This document shows, one piece after another, positions 1 to 6,521 of a DNA stretch of 11,468 nt. How positions within the stretch are numbered: position 1 is the first letter of the stretch; each line of letters opens with the position of its first letter. The notes beneath the pieces are model-generated. The model saw only the letters and a list, made by a program, of their open reading frames with translations. It searched no databases and was not told where the DNA came from. This DNA comes from CAXTTV01 sp964247295 (GTDB taxonomy: Bacteria > Chloroflexota > Ktedonobacteria > Ktedonobacterales > Ktedonobacteraceae), in the NCBI GenBank assembly GCA_964247295.1, contig CAXTTV010000157.1:1-11468 (forward strand). The letters run 5' to 3'. Both the position numbers and the translations under genes were made by a program.

Positions 1-1
1 G

Positions 2-1675
2 CTCCATCACCTGTTAGATGAGCAGCAGGAGCAGGTTTCTCAGTCGTTTCCCGCGAACAAGCAAAACGCGATTATTGCATTGACCTATAACAATGATTGT
101 CATCTTACATCTCGCGATCTTACAGTTACGCCTCTTTTACCCCCCTTACCAAATCCACCTTTCTATGCTTCTGGCTGGCAAAAGGCACTTCAGCTTTGTT
201 ATGGTCCTTCTTCCTCATCTCTCTCCCAGATCGCGCCTGAAAATTCTATTGACGCCTGGGCGAAAAGGGTTCTTTCAACATGCGACTCTCTGGCAGCAGG
301 GGAACAGATCCTAGAATATTGTGAGACAGGATTTATGAAGATGCAGCAAGGGGGTGGGCAGAATTTTTCTGCCTGGATCACCAGTAAAAAAATGCCGACA
401 GAATGGCGAGAACGTGAAGATATTGCCTGGTGGTCACATATGCTTTCCAAAACATATACCCATGAGATACAAGCGCTGGCTTCGGAAAAAGCGGCGTTGC
501 TGTCGCAAATTCATACATTTACGACTCAATGGCAACCAAATATCCCTCTGTATCACACAACGCCCGAGCTTGATGATTATTATCTTCGTCTGGGCACAGT
601 ATGGAGCAAATGTATGGTGCCTTACTTTCTCTACCCTCCACAAACGCTCATCGGTGACTGCACAGTCGAATTGTATCGCGCCGTCCTGGCGGTTCTCATC
701 GGCTGGTCACTCAAGCAGCTCGATATCAGTAAAGCATTCGTTGCACAATACCCCTCGTATCCCCTTCAAGCGCTGCTAACCATCCCACACAACACAGCGC
801 GATTAATCGAGGCGCTTTCTCAAACGCTCGCGGTAGATCTTGCAACTATCAGTCGCGTAGTTGAAGCATACAGCCTTTCCTCCGAAAATGTTACCTATCA
901 CTGTGCTAGAGCCGGCACACCCACCCCTCCTCTGTTGCGTTTAGATGATCAGCACCTTATCTGGTCGCTCACTGGCCTGTTAACTGGACCATTCTTTTTC
1001 CTCGCGCGGGAGCTGAAGCGCCGCTACTCGCACGAATATCATTCAATAGCCCATCTAAACGAGGAGATCTTTCGACAGGATCTCTATAATCTATTCTCTG
1101 AGGATCGCTTTGTGAAAAGTAGTGGCAGTCGAAAACTACGAGGTATACAGGGTGATCTGACTACTGATATAGATGCGCTCATATTTGATCGCAAGACTGG
1201 GGCTCTGGCCCTTTTCGAGCTGAAATCTCAGGACCCCTTCGCCTACTCCCTCCAGGAGCGCACCCGGCAACGAAACTACTTCTATAATGCGGGCAAACAG
1301 GTACTGGCTAGCGTGCAATGGATCAACCATTATGGAGCCAACGCCCTGCTATCCCGTCTGGACTCCAGGCAGATCAAACGCCTGAAGGTTCAGAAAACCT
1401 ATATTTTCGTGCTTGGTCGCTATCTGGCCCATTTTTTTGATGGGCAGGAATTTGATCAGCGCGCAGCCTGGGGAACGTGGCCCCAGGTATTGCGCTGGGC
1501 CGAAGCTACTGGCCTGGAAGATGCTGGCTCCTTCCAGTCCCTCTCCAACTCCCTTATGAAGGATACCCCACTGATCTCATCTGGGCCAGTTACTGCCACT
1601 CATTCCCTACAAATTAGAGGGCAGACTATTTCTGTCTACCCCAATTTCGAGACCTTTAAACAGCCAGATGACTGA
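2..1675 (+). CDS. Unrecognised protein with PD-(D/E)XK nuclease-like C-terminal domain (5' partial)
   Basis: The reading frame is open to the left edge, so the true start lies outside the window; the TTG at 80 is only the first start-like codon. At least 557 residues are encoded. Counting from the TTG, the N-terminal 300 residues are of no family I recognise: rich in aromatic residues, largely helical, with hydrophobic stretches near 200-212 and 294-308 that look like buried helices. The C-terminal part resembles a PD-(D/E)XK nuclease core: a helix with Glu329 (NEEIFRQDL), a strand with Asp365 (TDIDALIF), a short turn, then Glu380-Leu-Lys382 (ALFELKSQ), followed by a basic helix. This D...ExK order is typical of restriction-like and NERD-like nucleases. 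It ends head-on against the VOC gene with 32 bp between. DNA cleavage is inference from the motif; the N-terminal role is unknown. Confidence 0.75.
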   Translation, partial: LHHLLDEQQEQVSQSFPANKQNAIIALTYNNDCHLTSRDLTVTPLLPPLPNPPFYASGWQKALQLCYGPSSSSLSQIAPENSIDAWAKRVLSTCDSLAAGEQILEYCETGFMKMQQGGGQNFSAWITSKKMPTEWREREDIAWWSHMLSKTYTHEIQALASEKAALLSQIHTFTTQWQPNIPLYHTTPELDDYYLRLGTVWSKCMVPYFLYPPQTLIGDCTVELYRAVLAVLIGWSLKQLDISKAFVAQYPSYPLQALLTIPHNTARLIEALSQTLAVDLATISRVVEAYSLSSENVTYHCARAGTPTPPLLRLDDQHLIWSLTGLLTGPFFFLARELKRRYSHEYHSIAHLNEEIFRQDLYNLFSEDRFVKSSGSRKLRGIQGDLTTDIDALIFDRKTGALALFELKSQDPFAYSLQERTRQRNYFYNAGKQVLASVQWINHYGANALLSRLDSRQIKRLKVQKTYIFVLGRYLAHFFDGQEFDQRAAWGTWPQVLRWAEATGLEDAGSFQSLSNSLMKDTPLISSGPVTATHSLQIRGQTISVYPNFETFKQPDD

Positions 1676-1707
1676 CGCCAATACGCTAGATGTATCAGAG
1701 TATAAAT

Positions 1708-2088
1708 TTAAGAGTTTGGCGCGTTATAGCCTCGCTTTCCCTGGGCAATCTCAAGATGGTATCCGTCAGGATCAGATGTGGACATCGCTCGCTCCCAGGG
1801 CGCATCATGCGGAGGCTCGCTAAAAAGAATACCTCGCGCTTGAAAACTGGCATAAAGGGCGTCCAGATCATCAACGCTTAGCTCAATGTGAGTCCTCTGG
1901 CGCTGTTTCAGCGACTCTTCCGAAAGTGAGGCTTTGAATAAACCCAACGTCCCTTCACCAAGCCGTAAAAGCGCGAATGCCCGCCCATGCTGCTCTACCT
2001 GAAAGCCAAACTGTTTGTAAAACTCGACCGATCGCGCAATATCGCTGACCGGCAAACTCAACCCTTCAAAACGAATAGTATCGGTCAT
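1708..2088 (-). CDS. VOC (glyoxalase/bleomycin-resistance fold) family protein
   Basis: A 126-residue protein with the two beta-alpha-beta-beta-beta modules of the vicinal oxygen chelate fold. The N-terminal module reads EGLSLPVSDIARSVEFYKQF. The second carries THIELSVDDL and ends DPDGYHLEIAQ. His67 and Glu113 match two of the usual metal-ligand positions. The first ligand position, at the start of strand 1, is Leu10 instead of His or Gln, so metal binding may be altered or shared across a dimer. Such proteins act as dioxygenases, isomerases, glutathione-dependent lyases or drug-sequestering proteins; the substrate cannot be told here. It starts at ATG 2088, only 24 bp after the monooxygenase stop and on the same strand, so it is very likely co-transcribed with it. 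The ribosome-binding site is weak (AAGGA lies rather far upstream). Confidence 0.85.
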   Translation of the reverse strand: MTDTIRFEGLSLPVSDIARSVEFYKQFGFQVEQHGRAFALLRLGEGTLGLFKASLSEESLKQRQRTHIELSVDDLDALYASFQARGILFSEPPHDAPWERAMSTSDPDGYHLEIAQGKRGYNAPNS

Positions 2089-2112
2089 CTTCTATCTATT
2101 TTCCATCCTTTT

Positions 2113-4059
2113 TTATACTTGAACACTCTCGACAAAACCTTTGGCAAGATCAAACAGACGCTCCGGCTGATCCATCTGCGGGAAATGACCCGCTCCAGAA
2201 ATCAGTTCAAAACGCGCATTGGGGAAAGACTCGGCATAGGCGCGGCCATAGTCAACATCTACAATGGGATCGTTCTCTCCCCAGACAACCAAAACCGGCG
2301 TCTTTACACCAGCCAATCGACGGCGCAACTTGGGATCGCGCAGACGCTGTTCCTTTCCATAGACTGCGAGTGCCCGAAAGTTCGCGGCCCTTTCTTCAGC
2401 TTGCACAGGGCCTGGAGGCGGTGAGGCCGGCGGCTGATTTCCACGCATCGGCGGCGCTCCAGGATTTCTAGAGAACATATCAGCCATCTCATGACCCTCA
2501 ACTTGAATGCCGGCGGCATCTACCAGGATTAAACCACCCAGAAGCGCCGAGTTTCGGTTTCTGACTGCCACCTCGGACGCGACCCATCCTCCAAATGAGA
2601 AGCCGATCACAATCACATCTTTCAGGTCCAGCTTTTCCAGCAGGGCCAGATAGGTGATCGCGAGATCATCCACGCTGGTGAACCAGTCGGGTCGCGGCTC
2701 ACCCGAAAACCCTGGATGCGTTGGCGCGATTACATGTCCCACTTTAGACAATGCTTTCACAAAACCCGCAACGCTTTGTGGACCACCAGCACCATGGAGA
2801 ACCAGCATCGGTCGGCCTTTCCCTCGCATATCAGTGCGCACAACCAACCCATCATCAAACGATTCTCTGGACGTTAATGCAGGAAACACTCCCAAAGAGT
2901 TTTCATCAGACATTACTTCACGCAAGAAGGCTAAAGTAGGATCGGGTGCATCCGGTGCTATTGCCTGCGATAGCCCCCTTTCCGCACCCTTTGCCACGAT
3001 TTCGGCGCGTGCGAACATCGGTTTTTCGTACGTTTGTATCGCTTCCTCCAGATTATCACAATCGCCAATGGCATTGGCCAGCTCGGCGGCATCCAACATC
3101 GCCAGATTTACACCCTCGCCGGAAAATGGTGACATCAGGTGCGCTGCATCACCTAGAAGCGTGACTCCCGCTCGAAAATCCCATCTGTGCCCAACTGGCA
3201 ACATGTAAAGTGGTCTGAGTACAAAACGATCTGCGCTTTCATGAATTAGTCCAAGGAGACTCGGAGCCCAATCCGGAAACTGCTCAAGCAGCCATGCCCG
3301 CGCTTTTCGCGCATCTTTCGCATCAAAGCTAGCAAGAATTCCCTCCTTTTCGGGAGTTCTCAGGGCCGCATATACCCGGATATGCCCATGACCATTGCGC
3401 TGAGCCAGCAGGCCTTTGTTGTTTGCCAGGGCAAACATCGTTCCATGCCCTACAATACTGGCCACTTCAGAATGTTTCTGGTCTACGTCATCCAGACCAA
3501 ACTCAATGAATGTCACCCCTGTGTATGTGGGGATAGCGTCCGATACAAGCGGTCGCACTCGCGACCACGCTCCATCCGCGCCTACGACCATATCAAAGGT
3601 TTCGAGTGAGCCACTTTCAAACAATAATGTGTAGCTACCATCGGTCACCTGCTGAATCGATCGAAGATTCTGACCCCAGCGCACAACACCCGAAGCCAGC
3701 GAGTCCAATAAGATCGCCCTCAAAGCTGTCCGGTCAACTTCTGGACGATCTCCTTCCATTGCCCCCTGATTCGGCCCATCTCCAAGCAAAACCTGCCCCT
3801 CCTTGCTCAAGAGACGCATCCCTTGATCCTCGTAACGGGCAATAGTCTGAAATTGGTCATCCAACCCGGCCAGGTGCAGAGCCAGTTGACCAGACTCCGG
3901 GTGCAAATCCAGCGATCCACCTTGGGCCCTCTCATTAGGATCGCTCTCCCGTTCAAACACCGTCGCGGAAATATTCCGCGTCTGAAGGATGCGCGCCAGC
4001 GTCAAACCGCCTGGTCCAGCACCAATAATCGCGATACGAGGAGTCTTGTTTACTACCAT
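2113..4059 (-). CDS. TetX-like FAD-dependent monooxygenase fused to an alpha/beta hydrolase
   Basis: A 648-residue fusion. Residues 1-390 form a class A flavoprotein monooxygenase: dinucleotide motif IAIIGAGPGGLTLA (10-22), DG motif VGADGAW (159-165), GD motif LLGDAAHLMSPFSGEGVN (301-318). GGSLDLHPESGQ (48-58) and the run TALRAILLDSL closely resemble the tetracycline-inactivating enzyme TetX, as I recall its sequence. Residues 415-648 form an alpha/beta hydrolase: oxyanion motif LHGAGG (421-426), nucleophile elbow IGFSFGG with Ser488, Asp597 in VVWGENDP and His625 in SGAGHFP. The triad looks complete, and a proline-rich stretch (534-551) sits in the cap. The chain is continuous across the join. 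ATG 4059 is preferred over an in-frame ATG at 4134: it begins exactly at the flavin domain and has AAAGGG upstream. Likely role: oxygenation of a cyclic substrate followed by ester or C-C bond hydrolysis. The true substrate is unknown; tetracycline inactivation is not established. Confidence 0.9.
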   Translation of the reverse strand: MVVNKTPRIAIIGAGPGGLTLARILQTRNISATVFERESDPNERAQGGSLDLHPESGQLALHLAGLDDQFQTIARYEDQGMRLLSKEGQVLLGDGPNQGAMEGDRPEVDRTALRAILLDSLASGVVRWGQNLRSIQQVTDGSYTLLFESGSLETFDMVVGADGAWSRVRPLVSDAIPTYTGVTFIEFGLDDVDQKHSEVASIVGHGTMFALANNKGLLAQRNGHGHIRVYAALRTPEKEGILASFDAKDARKARAWLLEQFPDWAPSLLGLIHESADRFVLRPLYMLPVGHRWDFRAGVTLLGDAAHLMSPFSGEGVNLAMLDAAELANAIGDCDNLEEAIQTYEKPMFARAEIVAKGAERGLSQAIAPDAPDPTLAFLREVMSDENSLGVFPALTSRESFDDGLVVRTDMRGKGRPMLVLHGAGGPQSVAGFVKALSKVGHVIAPTHPGFSGEPRPDWFTSVDDLAITYLALLEKLDLKDVIVIGFSFGGWVASEVAVRNRNSALLGGLILVDAAGIQVEGHEMADMFSRNPGAPPMRGNQPPASPPPGPVQAEERAANFRALAVYGKEQRLRDPKLRRRLAGVKTPVLVVWGENDPIVDVDYGRAYAESFPNARFELISGAGHFPQMDQPERLFDLAKGFVESVQV

Positions 4060-4153
4060 AATGATCTTTTCCCTTTCAGTGAGTATGGAGTTTGTCCAAC
4101 AGGTATAGCCTAAAAGAGCTCCTCCTGGCAACATATCCTTACTCTCTTAAATC

Positions 4154-4180
4154 TTAGAATTCATACAATTAGAACTCTAA
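4154..4180 (-). promoter_or_regulatory. Probable MarR operator pair upstream of the monooxygenase
   Basis: TTAGAACTCTAA (4169-4180) differs at one base from the perfect palindrome in front of marR. A second, half-conserved copy, TTAGAATTC (4154-4162), lies with its centre 15 bp away. An A8 tract (4191-4198) flanks the site, as another does at the marR promoter. TATAGT-like hexamers overlap the site on the minus strand, so binding would block the monooxygenase promoter. The match is seen directly; the role as MarR operator is inferred from the adjacent gene. Confidence 0.6.
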
Positions 4181-4208
4181 CTATAATTACAAAAAAAATT
4201 CGCGGATA

Positions 4209-4646
4209 TTATTTTTCTAGGTTGTGGGCCATAGCACTTAGCACTTTTACCAGAAGCTCTTGCTGCTCCTGTGTAATTCCCTGTATCATCTGCTCGTCTA
4301 TCTCACGAAATGCTGCTTCGGTATCACTTATCAAGCCATAGCCTTTAGGAAGAACGTCTATCACTTTCCGACGCTCATCAGAAGAGTCAATGCGACGCCT
4401 CACAAAACCTTTCCGTTCCAACCCCTGCAACAAGCTAGTAATCGACGAGCCTTTCAGCTCAAACACATCCTCAAGATCCTTTTGGTAAACGATCTTTCCT
4501 ATTCGTTGCTCTGAAACCACAAAACCAATGATCCGCGCCTGTTGAGGAGTGATGTCGTAGGGAAGAAGGCGCTCATCTAGAAGAAGTTTTGTTCGCTGAC
4601 CAATCTGGCGCAAATACCCTCTGATCCTGCTTTCGGTGGCGTCCAC
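4209..4646 (-). CDS. MarR family transcriptional regulator
   Basis: A 145-residue winged-helix regulator of normal MarR length. The N-terminal helix (1-28) and C-terminal helices (105-145) would form the dimer interface. ITPQQARIIGFV (32-43) is the usual first DNA-domain helix, GSSITSLLQGLERKGFV (66-82) the recognition helix, and RRRIDSSDERRKVIDV (83-98) the wing with its typical Asp/Arg pattern. It starts at GTG 4646: a stop codon lies just upstream in frame (4653-4655) and no ATG fits. TAGGA sits close before the GTG. It reads toward the monooxygenase with a 149-bp gap. Members of this family usually repress themselves and a neighbouring enzyme or pump, and release DNA on binding a phenolic or drug-like ligand. 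The operators found on both sides support that here. Confidence 0.9.
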   Translation of the reverse strand: MDATESRIRGYLRQIGQRTKLLLDERLLPYDITPQQARIIGFVVSEQRIGKIVYQKDLEDVFELKGSSITSLLQGLERKGFVRRRIDSSDERRKVIDVLPKGYGLISDTEAAFREIDEQMIQGITQEQQELLVKVLSAMAHNLEK

Positions 4647-4666
4647 TCTATCCTACAACCCTTCTT

Positions 4667-4705
4667 TTAATTCTAAAACATGTTTTTTATTCATTAGAAT
4701 TCTAA
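4667..4705 (-). promoter_or_regulatory. Probable MarR autoregulatory operators upstream of marR
   Basis: TTAGAATTCTAA (4694-4705) is a perfect 12-bp palindrome. A second partial copy, TTAATTCTAA (4667-4676), lies with its centre 29 bp away, between the first copy and the GTG start. Between them is another perfect palindrome, AAAACATGTTTT (4675-4686). Minus-strand promoter-like hexamers (TATAGT, CATAAT) lie just beyond the main palindrome, so binding would block marR transcription. Confidence 0.6.
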
Positions 4706-4747
4706 CTAATTATGACTATATCCTTTATTCAAAAAAAAGTCAAGGGT

Positions 4748-4945
4748 TTATTTTCCTCTTCCTCTCTCCTCCTGACTTTTAAGATGATTCCTATAAAAAA
4801 AATACCCCTTTGAAATGGATGGGCTACTTTCGTATATCGCAATCTCAATCGACTCAACTCTTTCCACGTTTTTCTCTCCAAATACACACCTAAACTGTGC
4901 TTCACTTATTTTATTATCAGAGTAGAACTCGATTATGTAGATCAA
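4748..4945 (-). CDS. Doubtful small ORF
   Basis: This frame could encode 65 residues from a TTG (beginning IYIIEFYSDNK), with a mixed composition that would pass for a real protein. There is no ATG or GTG in frame after the preceding stop and only a weak CAGG before the TTG. Its upstream end overlaps, in another frame, the ORF at 4917-5129. The two could be pieces of one frameshifted gene. I do not recognise either. Confidence 0.2.
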   Translation of the reverse strand: MIYIIEFYSDNKISEAQFRCVFGEKNVERVESIEIAIYESSPSISKGYFFYRNHLKSQEERGRGK

Positions 4946-5129
4946 CCGTACGCGACCTGATAATCAGGGGAACCTGGTGAATGGTCCTGGCTTTGGAACT
5001 TCCAATGGGCACGTGTGAGGCGGTACCGCTGATAAAACCTCGCACCACATCTTCCAGCACGCCATTCAATAAGCTTTCCATCTGAGGCACGACAAGCAAG
5101 GCCAGCCGGGAAGTGCTAGCCTTACTCTA
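4917..5129 (-). pseudogene. Doubtful ORF, possibly a gene remnant
   Basis: An open frame of about 70 codons with no convincing start or ribosome-binding site. Start-like codons are TTG at 5099, GTG at 5090 and ATG at 5081. The translation (for example ESLLNGVLEDVVRGFISG and HQVPLIIRSRTVDLH) looks protein-like but matches no family I know. It overlaps the start of the next small ORF in a different frame, as expected of a decayed gene with a frameshift. Confidence 0.2.
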
Positions 5130-5178
5130 CTCATCGCCTATAAAAACAGTTGCTAGTATCTCATTGGAACACTGTAAC

Positions 5179-5204
5179 CTACCTTCCCATACTTAAGAAG
5201 GTAG
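5179..5204 (-). repeat. Inverted repeat spanning the phosphotransferase stop codon
   Basis: CTACCTTC (5179-5186) and GAAGGTAG (5197-5204) form an 8-bp perfect stem with a 10-nt loop that contains the stop codon. No T-run follows on the minus strand, so this is a weak terminator at best; it may instead protect the 3' end of the transcript. Confidence 0.35.
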
Positions 5205-6137
5205 CGTCAGTGTGTCAATACCGTACATCCAGTACAATAATCTCGTCTCAATCATTTCCTCACCTGGATGATACTGCTTCCAGGCCAGCATGGACCAGAC
5301 AGGCTGGGTCAAAGCTACATATCTGAGGGCATCATTTAGATGTTCCTGCTCGTAGTGACTGAATGGGCGTACGCTGGTATAGCTTGTGTATAATGGACGA
5401 TACAGGTCGGGATCAAAGACGGCCCAGCGATCTAAGCCAGCCGCCGGCTCCACAAAACAAAATCCAAGGACCGTCTGTACAAAGTCCATTAGTGCCGCTC
5501 CAACACCCATCTCTTGCCAATCTACAAAAGCAACCAATCGCTCACCTTCAAAAAGGCAGTTGGTAGTATCCAGATCCCCATGAATAATCGCCTGAGGGAA
5601 GGTTTCCGGATGAAAGTCGCTTAAGGAAGCAAACACCTCGCGTGTCGCTTTCAATCGCTCCTTCCCATACATTTTAATCCCCTGATCAAGTGCGTCCGGA
5701 AGATACTGGTTATCGAGCCAGTGCCGCTTCTCCGGCAATCCAGCGGCGGAAATGAGGTGAAGTTTTGCCAGATACCTTCCGATCTCGCGACTGACTACAG
5801 GTGAAGGCTCGGGCATACTGCCAGGTAGACGACGGAGAACCACTGCGTCACAATCGGAACTATGATAAAAAAACTGCCCATCAGGCGCTTTCAAGTAATA
5901 GGCTGTAGCTTCAAATCCCTGCTCTTCCAATCTCCGCAAAAACGGAAGCCCGTTCAACACATCCTCAAGAGTCGTATTCACAATGATTTTGAAAAGGTAC
6001 CCACCAACACTCGTTGCCACAAGGTAATTTTGATTGGTCCCAGGAGCCGCCTTAAAATCTACTATCGATCCCAGGCCGAAGTGAAGAGCGATGGCAGCGA
6101 TTTTTGCTTCCAGGGTACGCTCAGGAATAGCAGGCAT
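5193..6137 (-). CDS. Phosphotransferase family protein (aminoglycoside/homoserine kinase-like fold)
   Basis: A 314-residue protein of the APH/choline-kinase-like superfamily. The N-lobe has a glycine-containing nucleotide loop (APGTNQNYLV, 31-40) and a strand with Lys50 (GGYLFKI). The catalytic loop is AIIHGDLDTTNCLF (183-196), with His186, Asp188 and Asn193. The metal-binding Asp206 lies in FVDWQE (204-209). These are the expected active residues, all present, so it should be an active kinase using ATP. GTNQNYLV resembles type II homoserine kinase (ThrB), but no threonine-pathway gene is nearby; an antibiotic or small-alcohol kinase is equally possible. ATG 6137 is supported by AAAGGA eight bases upstream. 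It is expressed alone: a terminator lies before it and a gene-poor region after. The dyad over its ribosome-binding site suggests control. Confidence 0.85.
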   Translation of the reverse strand: MPAIPERTLEAKIAAIALHFGLGSIVDFKAAPGTNQNYLVATSVGGYLFKIIVNTTLEDVLNGLPFLRRLEEQGFEATAYYLKAPDGQFFYHSSDCDAVVLRRLPGSMPEPSPVVSREIGRYLAKLHLISAAGLPEKRHWLDNQYLPDALDQGIKMYGKERLKATREVFASLSDFHPETFPQAIIHGDLDTTNCLFEGERLVAFVDWQEMGVGAALMDFVQTVLGFCFVEPAAGLDRWAVFDPDLYRPLYTSYTSVRPFSHYEQEHLNDALRYVALTQPVWSMLAWKQYHPGEEMIETRLLYWMYGIDTLTLPS

Positions 6138-6149
6138 AGAAAATTTCCT

Positions 6150-6168
6150 TTCTCATGTATCATGAGAA
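6150..6168 (-). promoter_or_regulatory. 19-bp perfect dyad overlapping the phosphotransferase ribosome-binding site
   Basis: TTCTCATG (6150-6157) and CATGAGAA (6161-6168) are exact inverted copies with a 3-nt spacer. On the minus-strand RNA this folds as an 8-bp hairpin that ends at AAAGGA, 13 to 31 bases before the ATG at 6137. It can be read as a repressor operator or as a translation-control hairpin; the sequence alone does not decide. Confidence 0.55.
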
Positions 6169-6278
6169 GCGCACTGGAGCAAACCCAGATATGAAAAAAG
6201 GTATCGAAACTAGAGAACCGCTGAGTAGCGTATCAGCGCACCTCTCACGGTTCTTTTCTGTGTCGAGAGCATCACAAA
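6169..6278 (-). promoter_or_regulatory. Structured leader region of the phosphotransferase gene
   Basis: Several nested inverted repeats: AGAACCG (6214-6220) with CGGTTCT (6248-6254), and CGCTGA (6219-6224) with TCAGCG (6233-6238). On the minus strand these are followed, some 13 bases later, by a CCTTTTTTC run (near 6193-6201), a layout that recalls attenuation. No known riboswitch class was recognised and no firm promoter was placed. Confidence 0.3.
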
Positions 6279-6317
6279 AGCCGTGAGCGACACGATGTAA
6301 TCGCCCACGGCTCCCCT
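6276..6317. terminator. Intrinsic terminator, probably bidirectional
   Basis: AGCCGTGAGCGA (6279-6290) pairs with TCGCCCACGGCT (6301-6312), a 12-bp stem with a 10-nt loop. The single mismatch is A-C on the plus strand but a G-U pair on the minus strand, so the minus-strand hairpin is fully paired and runs straight into TTTT. On the plus strand CCCC and then TTTTT follow. The minus-strand terminator would end transcripts coming from the small ORF at 6468 and perhaps from the restriction operon. Confidence 0.7.
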
Positions 6318-6336
6318 TTTTCATCCTATGAAAGTG

Positions 6337-6468
6337 TTATTCAGGTAGCTTGATCTCCTGAAAAAGGGCATGGCATGGCTGTGGGCAAGTGGATTGCGGC
6401 GTGTGATGCCCACAACAGCGCGTGCGGAAACCATACTTCCGCATAAATTTTACGACCACACGAGCCAT
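6337..6468 (-). CDS. Small Cys/His-rich protein, 43 residues
   Basis: The ORF runs from ATG 6468 to TAA at 6337. It has AGAAGG (6475-6480) exactly 6 bases before the ATG and the terminator hairpin 25 bases after the stop. The short, basic N-terminus (MARVVVKFMRKYGFRTR) is followed by CCGHHTPQSTCPQPCH, four Cys and three His within 16 residues, a pattern able to bind zinc or another metal; it ends FQEIKLPE. I recognise no family. A frame extension upstream to 6789 exists but is antisense to the plus-strand ORF and is taken as a shadow; an ATG at 6474 sits too close to the AGAAGG. A zinc ribbon-like or metal-binding role is inference only. It could also be a chance ORF; the flanking signals are the main support. 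Confidence 0.45.
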   Translation of the reverse strand: MARVVVKFMRKYGFRTRCCGHHTPQSTCPQPCHALFQEIKLPE

Positions 6469-6491
6469 AACCATCCTTCTAACACAAACAC

Positions 6492-6521
6492 ATGAAGAAC
6501 AGACTTCTACCTGTTCTTCAT
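6492..6521. repeat. 30-bp perfect inverted repeat (11-bp arms)
   Basis: ATGAAGAACAG (6492-6502) and CTGTTCTTCAT (6511-6521) are exact inverted copies separated by 8 bases. It lies 24 to 53 bases upstream of the small Cys/His-rich ORF and just where the plus-strand ORF remnant opens. It may be an operator for the small ORF or a trace of a rearrangement. Confidence 0.6.

Larger units (their letters stand above)
4653..5192. other. Gene-poor stretch between marR and the phosphotransferase gene
   Basis: About 540 bp. The left third is AT-rich and holds the marR promoter and operators, an A8 tract (4731-4738) and a pyrimidine-rich run near 4750-4775. The rest holds only the two doubtful ORFs listed separately. 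No RNA gene or mobile-element end was recognised. Confidence 0.5.

Noticed and set aside
80..82. TTG at 80 as the start of the first gene
   Set aside because: The frame is open all the way to the left edge and there is no ribosome-binding site before the TTG; the gene is simply cut by the window.
1676..1721. CGCCAA and TTGGCG as a terminator between the convergent genes
   Set aside because: Six-base arms with a 34-base loop and no T-run; not convincing.
2654..3208. 184-residue plus-strand ORF
   Set aside because: It lies entirely opposite the well-supported monooxygenase-hydrolase gene and has no family features.
4060..4134. In-frame upstream start for the monooxygenase at ATG 4134
   Set aside because: It adds 25 residues before the flavin-binding motif that do not look like part of the fold, has no well-spaced ribosome-binding site, and the ATG at 4059 has AAAGGG upstream.
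6244..6293. Possible RNA pseudoknot from CTCACGG, GTGTCG, CCGTGAG and CGACAC in interleaved order
   Set aside because: The third loop would have zero length, which is sterically unlikely, and the same bases form the much stronger terminator stem at 6279-6312.
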